A DNA stretch of 64,000 nucleotides, from positions 1,662,209 to 1,726,208 of the forward strand of contig NZ_BMJH01000001.1 of NCBI RefSeq assembly GCF_014643175.1, read 5' to 3'. Source of the DNA: Hoyosella rhizosphaerae. Its GTDB lineage: Bacteria > Actinomycetota > Actinomycetes > Mycobacteriales > Mycobacteriaceae. Shown piece by piece: positions 9,290-20,829 of this stretch (the stretch's first letter is position 1; the number at the start of each line of letters is the position of its first letter). Made by a program: the position numbers and the translations under genes. Below the pieces are notes generated by a model. The model saw only the letters and a program-made list of their open reading frames with translations, searched no databases and was not told the DNA's origin.

Positions 9290-9620
9290 GATCCGAACCG
9301 TCGACACGAGTCGTCGACACGCCGTCAATTTATAGTACATCCGTACTACTTTTGCTGAGGAAATCAGTCCACACAACATGTGGACAACAGTGTGCATAAC
9401 TGTGAATAGCTGTGGAAAACTCAACTACTTACACACAGGGCTGGAATCTATCCACAATCGGGGGCCGGCTATCCACTTGTTGTTCAACCACCCATCCCCA
9501 AGCTAGCGGAGCTGTAACCTGCGAACTCAAGCCCCTGTCCACAGAATCCACACCACCTATTACTACTACTTATTTCTCTTAATAGATAAAAGAAAAAAGT
9601 AGAGACTGTGGACCATTCAC
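9290..9620. other. Probable chromosomal replication origin oriC
   Basis: The dnaA-dnaN interval holds one perfect DnaA box (TTGTCCACA on the minus strand, 9379-9387) and at least four one-mismatch boxes at 9411-9419, 9448-9456, 9536-9544 and 9607-9615. An AT-rich stretch at 9559-9602 could be the DNA-unwinding element. This is the usual oriC location in actinobacteria. The first part of the interval and the ~190 bp before dnaN show no gene. Confidence 0.9.
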
Positions 9621-9807
9621 CGTTCGCACGGTCCAACCACAACGTCCCCCTGCCGGCTCGGCTCAGACGTAGAGCGAAAAGTTGCTCCACCGCTCCTACT
9701 CTGGCCCTCAATGCATTACTGTGGGGAAGCGCTAACGACTGAGATCCCACACACATTGGTTGTTGAGGCACCACACTTTCGAAGCAGTGAGAGGACATGT
9801 CCGACCC

Positions 9808-10995
9808 ATGGAACTTACGAACTTGAAATTTCGCGTTGTACGCGACGATTTCTCTGACGGTGTTACCTGGGTCGCACGCAACCTTCCGAGCCGACCGACA
9901 GTTCCAGTCCTGCAATGCGTCTTGTTGGAAACATCTGAGGCCGGCTTGACAATCTCAGGGTTCGACTACGAAACGTCGACCCAGATCAATGTGCCGGCTG
10001 AGGTTTCTGGAGCCGGTCGAGTCTTGGTTTCAGGCAGATTGCTTGCCGACATCACAAAATCGCTGCCGGCTCGGCCCGTGGATGTCGAAGTTGATGGAAC
10101 TCGGGTACGCATTCTCTGCGGAAACGCCAAGTTCAGCCTTCCAATGATGTCCGTCGAGGATTACCCGCAACTCCCCGCGGTGCCGGCCGTTACAGGGTCT
10201 TTGACTGGTGATGTATTCACCGAAGCGATTTCCCAGGTAGCGATAGCCGCTGGCAAAGATGACACCTTGCCGATGCTGACTGGAATTCGCCTCGAGATTT
10301 CTGGGTCATCAGTAGTTCTCGCAGCCACAGATCGATTTCGACTCGCAGTCCGATCAATTGATTGGATTCCTGAGAAGGCAGATACCGAGATATCCGTCCT
10401 TGTGCCGGCGAAAACGCTGTCAGAAGCGGGTAAATCGGTTGGGGGATCAGGCAATTCGATTGTGAAAATTGCGCTCGGTGAGGGGCACTCGCTCGCCAGC
10501 GAAGGCCTACTGGGGATCATCAGCTCCACGAGACGAACCACATCGCGACTGCTTGATGCCGAGTTCCCGAAGTTCCGTCAGCTATTGCCTAAGACGCACA
10601 CAGCGATGGCCGCACTCGAGGTCGCTTCTCTGATCGAGGCAATCAAACGTGTTGCATTGCTCGCAGAGCGTGGCGCACAAATCCGGATGGACTTTTCGCA
10701 CGACGGACTTCAGATCTCCGCCGGCGGAGATGATGCAGGTCAAGCCGAGGAAACTTTGCCAATTGAGTTTCGGGGTGAACCACTAGTCATTGCGTTTAAT
10801 CCTGGCTATCTCATCGACGGGTTGAACTCGCTGCACACGGATAAGGTCGTCTTCGGTTTCACCTTGCCGAGCCGGCCCGCCGTTCTGCAGCCGGCGGATT
10901 CCGATGTCGAACTTCCAGACGGTGAAGACGGAGCCTTTGCTGCTCGGGACAGTGAGTACACCTACTTGCTCATGCCTGTCCGTCTCCCAGGCTGA
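9808..10995 (+). CDS. dnaN: DNA polymerase III beta sliding clamp
   Basis: Forms the ring that holds DNA polymerase III and other factors on DNA. I chose ATG 9808, giving [14 protein letters not shown], which aligns with the usual clamp N-terminus; the frame is open further upstream to 9760. That gives 395 residues in three similar domains, with TISGFDYE and [11 protein letters not shown] typical of the actinobacterial family, and a C-terminus ending [11 protein letters not shown]. recF follows after 6 bp, so the two are probably co-transcribed. Confidence 0.98.
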   Translation: MELTNLKFRVVRDDFSDGVTWVARNLPSRPTVPVLQCVLLETSEAGLTISGFDYETSTQINVPAEVSGAGRVLVSGRLLADITKSLPARPVDVEVDGTRVRILCGNAKFSLPMMSVEDYPQLPAVPAVTGSLTGDVFTEAISQVAIAAGKDDTLPMLTGIRLEISGSSVVLAATDRFRLAVRSIDWIPEKADTEISVLVPAKTLSEAGKSVGGSGNSIVKIALGEGHSLASEGLLGIISSTRRTTSRLLDAEFPKFRQLLPKTHTAMAALEVASLIEAIKRVALLAERGAQIRMDFSHDGLQISAGGDDAGQAEETLPIEFRGEPLVIAFNPGYLIDGLNSLHTDKVVFGFTLPSRPAVLQPADSDVELPDGEDGAFAARDSEYTYLLMPVRLPG

Positions 10996-11001
10996 GAACT
11001 T

Positions 11002-12198
11002 GTGTACCTTCGCCATCTCGCACTTCGCGAATTTCGGTCTTGGCATCAGCTAGCAATCGATCTCAGGCCAGGTTGCACCCAATTTCTGGGCCCGAACGGC
11101 CACGGGAAGACCAACATTCTTGAAGCGATTCAGTACCTAGCTAACTTGTCCTCGCATCGTGTTGCGCAGGACCTGCCGCTAATTCAGGAAGGTTCATCTG
11201 CCAGCAGAGTTACAGGAATCGTTGTCAATGTTGGCCGTGAGTTGCAGCTCGACCTGGAATTACATGCCGGCAAGGCAAATCGAGCGCGAATAAATACTTC
11301 TCCGGTTCGTCGCCCGCGAGAGATTCTTGGGATCGTTCAGACAGTGATGTTTGCTCCTGAGGATCTGTCCCTAGTTAAGGGCGATCCATCAGAGCGACGA
11401 AAATACCTCGACGAACTGCTGACCACGCGGCGTCCAAGCATCGCCTCGCTTCGCTCGGATTATGAGCGTGTAGTTCGTCAACGATCTGCACTGCTGAAAA
11501 CGATTGGAGTTCGGCGGCGCGGCTCGGATGACAGCACTTTGGATACTTTGGATGCCTGGGATGCGCAACTCGCCCTCTATGGGGCGCAGTTATTGCAGTT
11601 CAGGCTGGAGATTGTTGCATTGCTTGATCCGCTAGTGCACGGAGCGTATGCGACACTCGCCCCAGATTCGCGGCCGGCGCATATCCGATATCGGAGTAAT
11701 TTGGGGGATGAGGCTGATCTCGCCGGCGACGTAGCGGACATAGAAGCGCTGTTCTTAGCGACCCTCCGCCGTGAGCGAAATAGGGAGATCGAACGAGGTG
11801 TCTGTCTGGTTGGGCCTCACCGTGATGACCTCGAGTTGACGCTAGGGCAGCAGCCAACCAAAGGGTATGCCAGCCAAGGCGAAAGCTGGTCAGTGGCTCT
11901 GGCACTACGCCTCGCTGCGCTGGAATTGCTGCGCGCTGATGGTGGTGAACCGATCTTGATGCTTGATGACGTGTTTTCTGAGCTGGATCGGAATCGCCGA
12001 AAAGCGCTGGCAGGGATCGCTGAGAACACCGAGCAGGTGCTGATTACGGCAGCCGTTGCGGAGGATGTTCCAGAGAACTTGGTATCTCGGGTGGTCCGCG
12101 TATCAGCGAGTTTGTCGGACATCGAAGGTAGTGTGAAGAGACGAGTTTCACAAGTTTTTGAACCGATTGTCGAAACGCAGGAAGGGGACTCGCAGTAA
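11002..12198 (+). CDS. recF: DNA replication and repair protein RecF
   Basis: SMC-like ATPase that helps load RecA at single-strand gaps. The 398-residue protein starts MYLRHLALREFRSW, has Walker A GPNGHGKTN at about 30-38 and the Walker B region ILMLDDVFSELD around 316-328. GTG start. Its stop overlaps the start of the next gene by one base (TAATG), indicating coupling. Confidence 0.97.
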   Translation: MYLRHLALREFRSWHQLAIDLRPGCTQFLGPNGHGKTNILEAIQYLANLSSHRVAQDLPLIQEGSSASRVTGIVVNVGRELQLDLELHAGKANRARINTSPVRRPREILGIVQTVMFAPEDLSLVKGDPSERRKYLDELLTTRRPSIASLRSDYERVVRQRSALLKTIGVRRRGSDDSTLDTLDAWDAQLALYGAQLLQFRLEIVALLDPLVHGAYATLAPDSRPAHIRYRSNLGDEADLAGDVADIEALFLATLRRERNREIERGVCLVGPHRDDLELTLGQQPTKGYASQGESWSVALALRLAALELLRADGGEPILMLDDVFSELDRNRRKALAGIAENTEQVLITAAVAEDVPENLVSRVVRVSASLSDIEGSVKRRVSQVFEPIVETQEGDSQ

Positions 12199-12755
12199 TG
12201 GTCGAGGATCTCCCCACGAATGAAGATTCTGCTGCGGAGCCGATTCCTGAAAAAGGCATTGACCTTGTGCGGAGCGTGCTTGCCCAAGCTCGTGCCATGT
12301 CCGGAACGAAGGCTGATTCATCTCGCGCACTTCCGTCACGGCGCACTTCCGTTAAGCCGCGAAGGACTCGCGGTGGTTGGTCCGGCGCTCGCCCAGATGA
12401 TCGTGATCCACAGCTACTCGGATTCCTCACACAACAGGTAGCTCGGCGGCGCGGATGGTCTGAAAAGGTCTCCGTGGGAACAGTCTTGGGACTGTGGCCG
12501 AGTGTAGTAGGGGATGACATCGCAGAGCATGCGCATCCAACTGGCTTGGAAGACGGGGTTCTTATCGTCCAAGCAGAGTCCACAGCTTGGGCAACGCAGC
12601 TTCGATATATGCAGTCGCAGATACTCGCACGCATAGCGTCGTCAGTCGGTAATGGAGTAGTCACTAAGCTACGAATATTGGGACCTGTGAGGCCGAGCTG
12701 GCACAAAGGTAAGCGGCACATCAGTGGCCGTGGTCCTAGAGACACGTACGGTTAA
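12198..12755 (+). CDS. dciA: DciA-like helicase operator (DUF721, Rv0004-like)
   Basis: DUF721 protein of 185 residues. In M. tuberculosis the homologue at this locus (Rv0004) is the replicative helicase operator DciA. The N-terminal ~75 residues are disordered and rich in Arg and Ser. The DUF721 domain follows from about VARRRGWSEKVSVGTVLGLWPSVVG through ESTAWATQLRYMQSQIL. The start codon overlaps the recF stop. The position between recF and gyrB is the standard mycobacterial one, which supports the assignment. Confidence 0.9.
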   Translation: MVEDLPTNEDSAAEPIPEKGIDLVRSVLAQARAMSGTKADSSRALPSRRTSVKPRRTRGGWSGARPDDRDPQLLGFLTQQVARRRGWSEKVSVGTVLGLWPSVVGDDIAEHAHPTGLEDGVLIVQAESTAWATQLRYMQSQILARIASSVGNGVVTKLRILGPVRPSWHKGKRHISGRGPRDTYG

Positions 12756-12771
12756 AGCCGCAGCCCTAATT

Positions 12772-12817
12772 GCACCGCGCCGATCTTGGCTGAGATCGGT
12801 GCTAGCTGACGCGGTGC
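12772..12817. promoter_or_regulatory. Nested inverted repeats upstream of gyrB
   Basis: Outer arms GCACCGCG (12772-12779) and CGCGGTGC (12810-12817) enclose an inner 7-bp stem (12780-12786 and 12793-12799). It lies in the 146-bp gap before gyrB and may be a terminator for the dnaN-dciA transcript or part of gyrB control. I cannot decide between them from sequence. Confidence 0.45.
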
Positions 12818-12883
12818 GACTAAGATAGAAAATTGATCATCCGCCACTCCCGACCCGCTTGCGGGACGGTGCTGATTCTGTAG

Positions 12884-14932
<2,049 letters not shown>

Positions 14933-15025
14933 CGCCACTAGCGGCACCCTCGCGGCGCTGCAGAATGACGCCTTCGTGGCAAGGTTGGTGGGCCACCGCG
15001 CACCGACGGAGAGAAGAAGGAGCAA

Positions 15026-17527
15026 ATGACCGACACGACATTGCCGCCGGACGAAACCCCCGGCGACCGCATCGAACCGGTCGATATCCAGCAGGAGATG
15101 CAGCGGAGCTATATCGACTACGCGATGAGCGTGATCGTCGGTCGCGCGCTCCCTGAAGTTCGCGACGGGCTCAAACCGGTGCACCGCCGCGTCCTGTACG
15201 CCATGTTCGATGCAGGATTCCGACCTGATCGAGGCTACGTCAAGTCCTCCAGAGTCGTCGGTGAAGTGATGGGTAACTACCACCCACACGGTGACTCGTC
15301 GATCTATGACACAATGGTTCGCCTCGCACAGCCGTGGTCCATGCGTTACCCACTGGTCGATGGGCAAGGTAACTTCGGTTCTCCGGGAAATGACCCCCCA
15401 GCTGCAATGCGTTACACCGAAGCGCGCCTTACGCCGCTCGCGATGGAAATGCTGCGGGATATTCGGGAAGACACCGTAGATTTTGTTCCCAACTACGACG
15501 GCAAGACAAAAGAACCGGTCGTTCTTCCCAGCCGGATCCCTAATCTGCTGATCAATGGTTCTGGTGGTATCGCGGTCGGTATGGCGACCAATATTCCACC
15601 GCACAACCTGCGCGAAGTGGCCGATGCGATCTTCTGGTGCCTCGAAAACTACGAGGCGGAGGAGGACGTAACCCTTGCCGCAATTATGGAACGGGTCAAG
15701 GGCCCAGACTTCCCCACGTCCGCGCTGATTGTCGGATCAGACGGAATCAAGGATGCTTACACGACTGGTCGCGGTTCGATCAAAATGCGTGGCGTCACGG
15801 AAATTGAGGAAGACAACCGTGGCCGCACCCAGATTGTCATCAAGGAACTGCCCTACCAGGTAAACCCCGACAATCTGATTACATCGATTGCTGAGCAGGT
15901 GCGCGACCAAAAACTTGCCGGAATTTCGGAGATTCAAGACGAATCATCAGACCGAATCGGCATGCGCATCGTCATCACAGTTAAGCGTGATGCTGTAGCA
16001 AAAGTGGTGCTAAATAACCTCTACAAGCACACACAGTTGCAAACAAGCTTCGGTGCGAACATGCTATCGATTGTCGACGGTGTCCCGAGGACATTGCGCA
16101 TCGACCAGATGATCCGCCTATACGTAGCTCACCAACTCGATGTCATCATCCGCCGAACGAAGTTCAGGCTGAAAGAGGCCGAAGATCGGGCCCACATCCT
16201 TCGTGGTCTCGTTAAGGCGCTCGATGCGCTCGATGAAGTGATTGCGCTTATTCGTCGATCACAAACGGTTGATATCGCTCGCGAAGGGCTTATGGACCTT
16301 CTCGACGTAGATGAGATCCAGGCTGATGCAATCCTTGCGATGCAACTCCGCAGGCTTGCAGCCCTTGAACGCCAAAAGATCGTCGACGAACTCGAGAAGA
16401 TTGAACTTGAAATCGCAGATCTCAAGGACATCCTGGCTAAGCCTGAACGTCAACGAGCAATTGTTCGTGACGAACTACGTGAAATTGTCGACAAGTTTGG
16501 CGATGAGCGCCGGACGCGCATCATTGGTGGCGAAGGTGATGTTTCAGACGAAGACCTAATTGCCCGCGAAGACGTCGTCGTCACCATCACCGAAACTGGC
16601 TACGCAAAGCGCACTCGTACTGATCTCTACCGAGCTCAACGGCGCGGTGGAAAAGGCGTGCAAGGTGCCGGCCTAAAACAAGACGACATGGTCAAGCATT
16701 TCTTCGTGACATCAACCCACGATTGGATGCTCTTCTTCACAACCAAGGGCCGCGTCTACCGCGTCAAGTCTTACGAGTTGCCCGAAGCGAGTCGAACTGC
16801 TCGCGGTCAACACGTAGCGAATCTGCTTGCCTTCCAACCAGGTGAGAAGATCGCTCAGGTTATGGCGCTCAAGAGCTACCAAGATGCCCCATATCTCGTG
16901 CTAGCAACGAAGAACGGTTTGGTAAAGAAGTCACGTCTCGAAGACTTCGACTCAAACCGGACTGGTGGCATCGTCGCGGTGAACCTCCGCGAAGGCGACG
17001 AACTTGTCGGTGCAGTTTTGTGCTCGAGTGAAGATGATTTGCTCCTAGTTTCACAAAAGGGACAAGCCATTAGGTTCTCCGCCACGGATGAGGCACTGCG
17101 TCCTATGGGACGTGCTACCTCCGGTGTGCAGGGAATGCGGTTCAATTCTGACGACGAACTCTTGTCGCTGAACGTCGTGCAAGAAAACATGTTCTTGCTG
17201 ATCGCGACCGCTGGGGGCTACGCCAAACGTACGCAGCTCGACGAGTACCCAGTTCAGAACCGCGGCGGTAAGGGCGTACTGACACTTCAATATGATCCAC
17301 GACGCGGCATCCTTGTTGGTGCCATCATTGTGGACATTAAAGATGAGTTGTACGCGATTACTTCCGGTGGTGGTGTCATTCGCACAGCGGCGAGCCAGGT
17401 GCGAAAGGCTGGGCGGCAAACTAAGGGAGTTCGCCTGATGAACTTGGGCGATGGAGCGACTCTTCTCGCTATTGCCCGGTATGCAGACGAGCCTGAAGAA
17501 ATTGACAACACCGTAGAGGAGTCGTAA
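15026..17527 (+). CDS. gyrA: DNA gyrase subunit A
   Basis: Breakage-reunion subunit of gyrase, 833 residues, without intein. The catalytic tyrosine is Tyr130 in MRYTEARLT. The quinolone-binding helix reads [12 protein letters not shown] with Ser91 and Asp95 at the two resistance hot spots (equivalents of M. tuberculosis Ala90 and Asp94). The C-terminal beta-pinwheel carries the gyrase box [11 protein letters not shown] start with AGAAGGAG upstream. The next gene begins right after its stop codon. Confidence 0.99.
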   Translation: MTDTTLPPDETPGDRIEPVDIQQEMQRSYIDYAMSVIVGRALPEVRDGLKPVHRRVLYAMFDAGFRPDRGYVKSSRVVGEVMGNYHPHGDSSIYDTMVRLAQPWSMRYPLVDGQGNFGSPGNDPPAAMRYTEARLTPLAMEMLRDIREDTVDFVPNYDGKTKEPVVLPSRIPNLLINGSGGIAVGMATNIPPHNLREVADAIFWCLENYEAEEDVTLAAIMERVKGPDFPTSALIVGSDGIKDAYTTGRGSIKMRGVTEIEEDNRGRTQIVIKELPYQVNPDNLITSIAEQVRDQKLAGISEIQDESSDRIGMRIVITVKRDAVAKVVLNNLYKHTQLQTSFGANMLSIVDGVPRTLRIDQMIRLYVAHQLDVIIRRTKFRLKEAEDRAHILRGLVKALDALDEVIALIRRSQTVDIAREGLMDLLDVDEIQADAILAMQLRRLAALERQKIVDELEKIELEIADLKDILAKPERQRAIVRDELREIVDKFGDERRTRIIGGEGDVSDEDLIAREDVVVTITETGYAKRTRTDLYRAQRRGGKGVQGAGLKQDDMVKHFFVTSTHDWMLFFTTKGRVYRVKSYELPEASRTARGQHVANLLAFQPGEKIAQVMALKSYQDAPYLVLATKNGLVKKSRLEDFDSNRTGGIVAVNLREGDELVGAVLCSSEDDLLLVSQKGQAIRFSATDEALRPMGRATSGVQGMRFNSDDELLSLNVVQENMFLLIATAGGYAKRTQLDEYPVQNRGGKGVLTLQYDPRRGILVGAIIVDIKDELYAITSGGGVIRTAASQVRKAGRQTKGVRLMNLGDGATLLAIARYADEPEEIDNTVEES

Positions 17528-18064
17528 GTGGCACCCACTGAGAACTCGCCCGAAGAAAAGTCAGAAGGCGAAGCCGTAACGACACGTAAGTCCTCCGCCG
17601 CGGCCTCTACTTCGTCGTCAGAGTCGGAAAAGCGGGCGGGTGGTGCAAGTGTCACCGCTCCGCCGCGGCGTCGCCCTCCTGTGACAGTGACTGCGAAATC
17701 CGCACAAGCGGGGTTACGCGCTAGCGTCCAGATCAGGGAGATCGACCCGTGGTCGACACTCAAACTGTCCTCCATCATTTCAGTCGCGTTGTTTTTCGTC
17801 TGGATGGTTGCAGTAGGGACGCTCTACCTCATCCTTGACTTCATGAACGTGTGGGAGCGCCTAAATAGCGCATTCACGGAGATCATTGATGACGGAGCGG
17901 TCGGCGAGATCATTAGCGCAGGCCAGATCTTCGGCTGGGCGGCAGCAATCGGGTTCGTCAACCTCATTCTGTTCACTGCGTTGTTGACGTTGGCCTCGTT
18001 CATCTACAACCTCGCGGCCGACCTCGTTGGCGGTGTCGAAGTAACCCTCGCGGATCGCGATTGA
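17528..18064 (+). CDS. DUF3566 membrane protein (Rv0007-like)
   Basis: Conserved actinobacterial membrane protein encoded directly after gyrA. The 178-residue product has a long Ser/Glu/Arg-rich cytoplasmic N-terminus (1-65), then two hydrophobic segments at about 80-104 and 135-160 linked by a short acidic amphipathic stretch, matching the DUF3566 layout. GTG start abuts the gyrA stop. Function is unknown; the constant link to gyrA and the adjacent tRNA genes is positional conservation, not evidence of a shared role. Confidence 0.9.
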   Translation: MAPTENSPEEKSEGEAVTTRKSSAAASTSSSESEKRAGGASVTAPPRRRPPVTVTAKSAQAGLRASVQIREIDPWSTLKLSSIISVALFFVWMVAVGTLYLILDFMNVWERLNSAFTEIIDDGAVGEIISAGQIFGWAAAIGFVNLILFTALLTLASFIYNLAADLVGGVEVTLADRD

Positions 18065-18069
18065 TCCGT

Positions 18070-18140
18070 AACCGAGAAGGGTGCAATGAGCAGCAGTTTT
18101 GCAAGTTTGATGCTCAGTAAGGTAATGTCCCTTCTCGGTT
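18070..18140 (+). other. Long-range inverted repeat between DUF3566 gene and tRNA-Ile
   Basis: Twelve-base perfect arms (18070-18081 and 18129-18140) flank 47 nt that contain a second short stem (TGAGCA 18087-18092, TGCTCA 18111-18116). It starts 5 bp past the gene stop and ends just before tRNA-Ile. It could be the gyrBA operon terminator or part of a tRNA leader. Confidence 0.55.
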
Positions 18141-18143
18141 CAC

Positions 18144-18217
18144 GGGCCTATAGCTCAGGCGGTTAGAGCGCTTCCCTGATAAGGAAGAGGTCGGAGGTTC
18201 AAGTCCTCCTAGGCCCA
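18144..18217 (+). tRNA. tRNA-Ile (anticodon GAT)
   Basis: Cloverleaf of 74 nt: acceptor GGGCCTA pairs with TAGGCCC, anticodon stem CTTCC/GGAAG, loop CTGATAA with GAT at 18178-18180, and T-arm GGAGGTTCAAGTCCTCC. The CCA end is not encoded. Paired with tRNA-Ala after gyrA as in mycobacteria. Confidence 0.97.
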
Positions 18218-18236
18218 CTCCGGTAAGGTCTTCGAC

Positions 18237-18383
18237 ATGCGTATGATGAAGATGCTCGCCGCGGCAGGAATCGGCATAGTTGTTGGTTTGAGCGTGATGA
18301 AGTACTTTAAGTCACGCGACGAAGACTACGAAGCTGAAACTTGGCACAATCTGGAAACTGCTTACGCAGCGTCTAGAACATAA
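18237..18383 (+). CDS. Small single-pass membrane protein between tRNAs (DLW-39-like)
   Basis: A 48-residue protein starting MRMMKMLAAAGIGIVVGLSV, with one hydrophobic helix (about 5-24) and a short acidic tail (SRDEDYEAETWHN). It lies between tRNA-Ile and tRNA-Ala and its stop codon abuts the tRNA-Ala 5' end. Actinobacteria often carry a protein of this size and layout at this exact place (DLW-39 family); the diagnostic tail motif here reads ETWHN rather than DLW. AAGG lies about 9 nt upstream of the ATG. Function unknown. Confidence 0.7.
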   Translation: MRMMKMLAAAGIGIVVGLSVMKYFKSRDEDYEAETWHNLETAYAASRT

Positions 18384-18456
18384 GGGGCCATAGCTCAATT
18401 GGTAGAGCACCGCCTTTGCAAGGCGGGGGTTAGGGGTTCGATTCCCCTTGGCTCCA
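18384..18456 (+). tRNA. tRNA-Ala (anticodon TGC)
   Basis: Cloverleaf of 73 nt: acceptor GGGGCCA with TGGCTCC, anticodon stem CCGCC/GGCGG, loop TTTGCAA with TGC at 18417-18419. Followed by a strong terminator. Confidence 0.97.
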
Positions 18457-18460
18457 CAGT

Positions 18461-18497
18461 AAACATCCCAGGCACAAATGCCTGGGATGTTTTTTTG
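18461..18497 (+). terminator. Rho-independent terminator after tRNA-Ala
   Basis: A 14-bp perfect stem (18461-18474 and 18479-18492) with CAAA loop runs into eight T residues. Confidence 0.96.
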
Positions 18498-18586
18498 TTG
18501 TGGGACAGTGCTATCGAAAGCGCGTCAACCAGCCCTCTATATGCCACTATTTGCATGAGTAGATGAACTCGTCGGGGGTGGTCGAT

Positions 18587-19705
18587 ATGGTGCGGGCAGC
18601 AGTTTTATTTGACATGGGTCGAACTCAGCCTTTTGTTGATTCCCAACCACTTGCAATTACTGATGTGGTCCTCGATTCACCTGGAGTGGGTGAGTTGTTG
18701 GTAAAAATTGAAGCCGCAGGGGTATGTCACTCTGATTTGTCAGTGGTGACGGGTCAGCGTCCACGGCCCATGCCGATGGTGCTTGGCCATGAGGCCTCAG
18801 GCGTCGTAGAAGCGATCGGTCCGGACGTGAGTGGCATCAAACCTGGGGATCACGTCGTTCTTGCGTTCATGCCGCAATGTGGGCGGTGTTCGTACTGTGT
18901 GTCAGGGCGAACCACTCTGTGTTCCGCTGGAGCCAAGTCGAATGGTGCTGGAACTCTGCTTGGTGGGGGAGTGCGTATCAGAGATGGTCATGGTGCCCCG
19001 ATCCAACATCACCTTGGAGTGTCTGCGTTTAGTGAATACGCCGTTGTGCATCACTCATCAGCGGTGGTGATTGACTCCGATGTCCCCCTCGATATCGCGG
19101 CCTTGTTCGGTTGTGCGATGTTGACGGGCGTGGGTGCTGTTTGGAACACCGCAGGAGTTTCCGAGGGTGACGGCGTTGCCGTGATTGGTCTGGGTGGTGT
19201 GGGTTTGGCCGCAATAATGGGTGCGGCGGTTTCTGGCGCGTATCCGCTTGTTGCTGTGGATCCCAGTCCGGAGAAACGGGCGTTGGCGCGAGAACTGGGG
19301 GCTACGCACGATTTCTCCGTCAGCGAAGCTGACGAGGGGGTCAAAGGTCTTGGTGGCGTTCGGTTTGCGGTTGAAGCTGCGGGAGTTGTTCCTGCGTTGG
19401 AACAAGCGTTTAGGATTTTGGAGCGTGGCGGTACGGCGGTTTCGGTGGGGCTGCCCGCGCCGAGCGCAACTATCACGCTGCCTGCGTTGTCGTTCGTGGC
19501 GGAGGCGAAAGGAATTGTTGGTTCGTACATGGGTTCCTGTCGGCCTGGTCGAGATATCCCCAAGATGATTTCGCTGTGGCGGGACGGTCAACTGCCGGTG
19601 GAGAAGCTCTTGGACGGTGAGGTGTCGTTGAGCGACATCAATGGTGCCCTGGACCGACTTGAAGCGGGTGCGGCGGTCCGTCAAATCGTGCGTCCGAACC
19701 TGTAG
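18587..19705 (+). CDS. Zinc-dependent alcohol dehydrogenase (MDR family)
   Basis: Oxidises an alcohol or reduces an aldehyde with NAD(P). In the 372-residue form, catalytic zinc ligands are Cys47 (CHSD), His68 (GHEAS) and Cys176 (FGCAMLTG). The structural zinc is held by Cys98, 101, 104 and 112. The Rossmann motif GLGGVG is at 201-206, so it belongs to the class III/aryl-alcohol type of zinc ADH. I chose ATG 18587, preceded by GGGGGTGG; ATG 18563 lacks a ribosome-binding site. A thioesterase follows after 7 bp, hinting at work on acyl or aromatic aldehydes, but the substrate is not readable. First gene of an 8-kb block not present here in M. tuberculosis. Confidence 0.88.
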   Translation: MVRAAVLFDMGRTQPFVDSQPLAITDVVLDSPGVGELLVKIEAAGVCHSDLSVVTGQRPRPMPMVLGHEASGVVEAIGPDVSGIKPGDHVVLAFMPQCGRCSYCVSGRTTLCSAGAKSNGAGTLLGGGVRIRDGHGAPIQHHLGVSAFSEYAVVHHSSAVVIDSDVPLDIAALFGCAMLTGVGAVWNTAGVSEGDGVAVIGLGGVGLAAIMGAAVSGAYPLVAVDPSPEKRALARELGATHDFSVSEADEGVKGLGGVRFAVEAAGVVPALEQAFRILERGGTAVSVGLPAPSATITLPALSFVAEAKGIVGSYMGSCRPGRDIPKMISLWRDGQLPVEKLLDGEVSLSDINGALDRLEAGAAVRQIVRPNL

Positions 19706-19712
19706 GGGTGTT

Positions 19713-20153
19713 GTGGAAAACTCAACTGAAATTGTTACTGCGGAGCAGTTCCCGGTCTTGTGGCCAGTGCCCACGCGCTGGTCAGATAACGACCACTATG
19801 GGCATGTCAACAATGTTGTCTACTACTCCTATTTTGATACGGCAGTTAACGCTTGGTTGATTGACGCGACGGAGTCTGACATTCGGTCGTTGCCTGCGAT
19901 TGGTGTTGTAGCGGAGACGTCGTGTCGGTATTTATCTGAACTGTCTTTTCCGGAGGAGGTAACGGTAGGTATTTCCTGTGAGCGGCTTGGTTCGCGCAGC
20001 GTGACGTACAAACTTGCAATCTTTCGCGCCAACGGTCAGGTGCTCGCTGCGATCGGCAGGTTTGTCCATGTTTACGTTGATGTACACACGCGTCGTCCTG
20101 TGGAAGTCCCCGGTGCGATTCGACTTGCCATCACCAGAGATCTGTTGAACTAG
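19713..20153 (+). CDS. Hotdog-fold acyl-CoA thioesterase (4HBT family)
   Basis: A 146-residue protein with the 4-hydroxybenzoyl-CoA thioesterase-type motif: Asp in RWSDNDHYGHVNN followed by VVYYSYFD. Such enzymes hydrolyse acyl-CoA thioesters; the actual acyl group is unknown. I set the start at GTG 19713, 7 bp after the ADH stop with AGGGGTG in front, because the frame upstream only overlaps ADH. Operon with the ADH gene is very likely. The end is followed by a parS-like site. Confidence 0.85.
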   Translation: MENSTEIVTAEQFPVLWPVPTRWSDNDHYGHVNNVVYYSYFDTAVNAWLIDATESDIRSLPAIGVVAETSCRYLSELSFPEEVTVGISCERLGSRSVTYKLAIFRANGQVLAAIGRFVHVYVDVHTRRPVEVPGAIRLAITRDLLN

Positions 20154-20167
20154 ATCGTGGCGAAAGT

Positions 20168-20183
20168 TGTTTCACGTGGAACG
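20168..20183. promoter_or_regulatory. Outlying parS-like site
   Basis: TGTTTCACGTGGAACG: the 14-bp core differs from GTTTCACGTGAAAC by one base. It is intergenic, 15 bp after the thioesterase gene and about 16 kb from the main parS cluster. Confidence 0.7.
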
Positions 20184-20234
20184 TCCGGCTCGCGAACAAT
20201 TGCGCATTGCATGGGGACGTGATGAGGTGACTCC

Positions 20235-20738
20235 ATGAATCGCACATGGACTGTGTCTGAATCGATCGTCGTTGATGTCGATCCGTTGGCTGTGTACTCA
20301 GTGATCAGCAACCCGACTCGTACGGCTGAGTGGAGTCCAGAAAACACTGGAGCTGCGGTGGAGGACCCTCGGCCTGAGGCGTACGTTGGCATGGCTTTCG
20401 ATGGAACGAATCGCCGTGGCCCTTTCAGGTGGGTAACCCGTTGTTATGTGACGGACGCAGAGCCCGGCAGCAGGTTCCGTTTTGAGGTTCGTCGATGGGG
20501 CGTTGGAAAGCCACTGCTCAAAGTCCCAGTCGCGTCCTGGGATTTCCAGTTAGAACCCGTGGCAAATGGAACAAAAATTACAGAAACGTGGACAGATGAC
20601 CGGCGCAACTGGCCTGACCTGCTGTGCCGTGTTGTAGACCCACTGTTGACGTCTCAACCGTCGTTCGCCGACTTTAACCGGCGCAATATACAAACTTCGT
20701 TGCGCCGCCTTAAACGTCAGCTCGAGTCAGATAGCTAG
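20235..20738 (+). CDS. SRPBCC family protein (polyketide cyclase/START-like fold)
   Basis: A 167-residue protein matching the SRPBCC ligand-binding fold: N-terminal SIVVDVDPLAVYSVISNP, then WSPENTG, and the late motif NGTKITETWTDD. These proteins bind or modify hydrophobic ligands; a specific role cannot be read. ATG start with GAGGTG upstream. It stands alone between a parS-like site and a bidirectional terminator. A second SRPBCC gene lies 5 kb further on, but with little visible sequence similarity. Confidence 0.8.
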   Translation: MNRTWTVSESIVVDVDPLAVYSVISNPTRTAEWSPENTGAAVEDPRPEAYVGMAFDGTNRRGPFRWVTRCYVTDAEPGSRFRFEVRRWGVGKPLLKVPVASWDFQLEPVANGTKITETWTDDRRNWPDLLCRVVDPLLTSQPSFADFNRRNIQTSLRRLKRQLESDS

Positions 20739-20763
20739 GAGTAATCAACCTCCGTAAATGCGC

Positions 20764-20808
20764 AATGGCCCCTCATAATCCCACCAAAGGTGGAATACGA
20801 GGGGCCAT
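20764..20808. terminator. Convergent-gene hairpin terminator
   Basis: Arms ATGGCCCCTC (20764-20773) and GAGGGGCCAT (20799-20808) plus an inner CCACC/GGTGG stem with AAA loop form a long interrupted hairpin between the SRPBCC gene and the leftward helicase gene. Confidence 0.85.
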
Positions 20809-20829
20809 GCTAAGCCTGCAAACTGCTAT

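Noticed and set aside
15026-17527. Intein in GyrA or GyrB
   Set aside because: Both proteins have normal length and uninterrupted active-site motifs.
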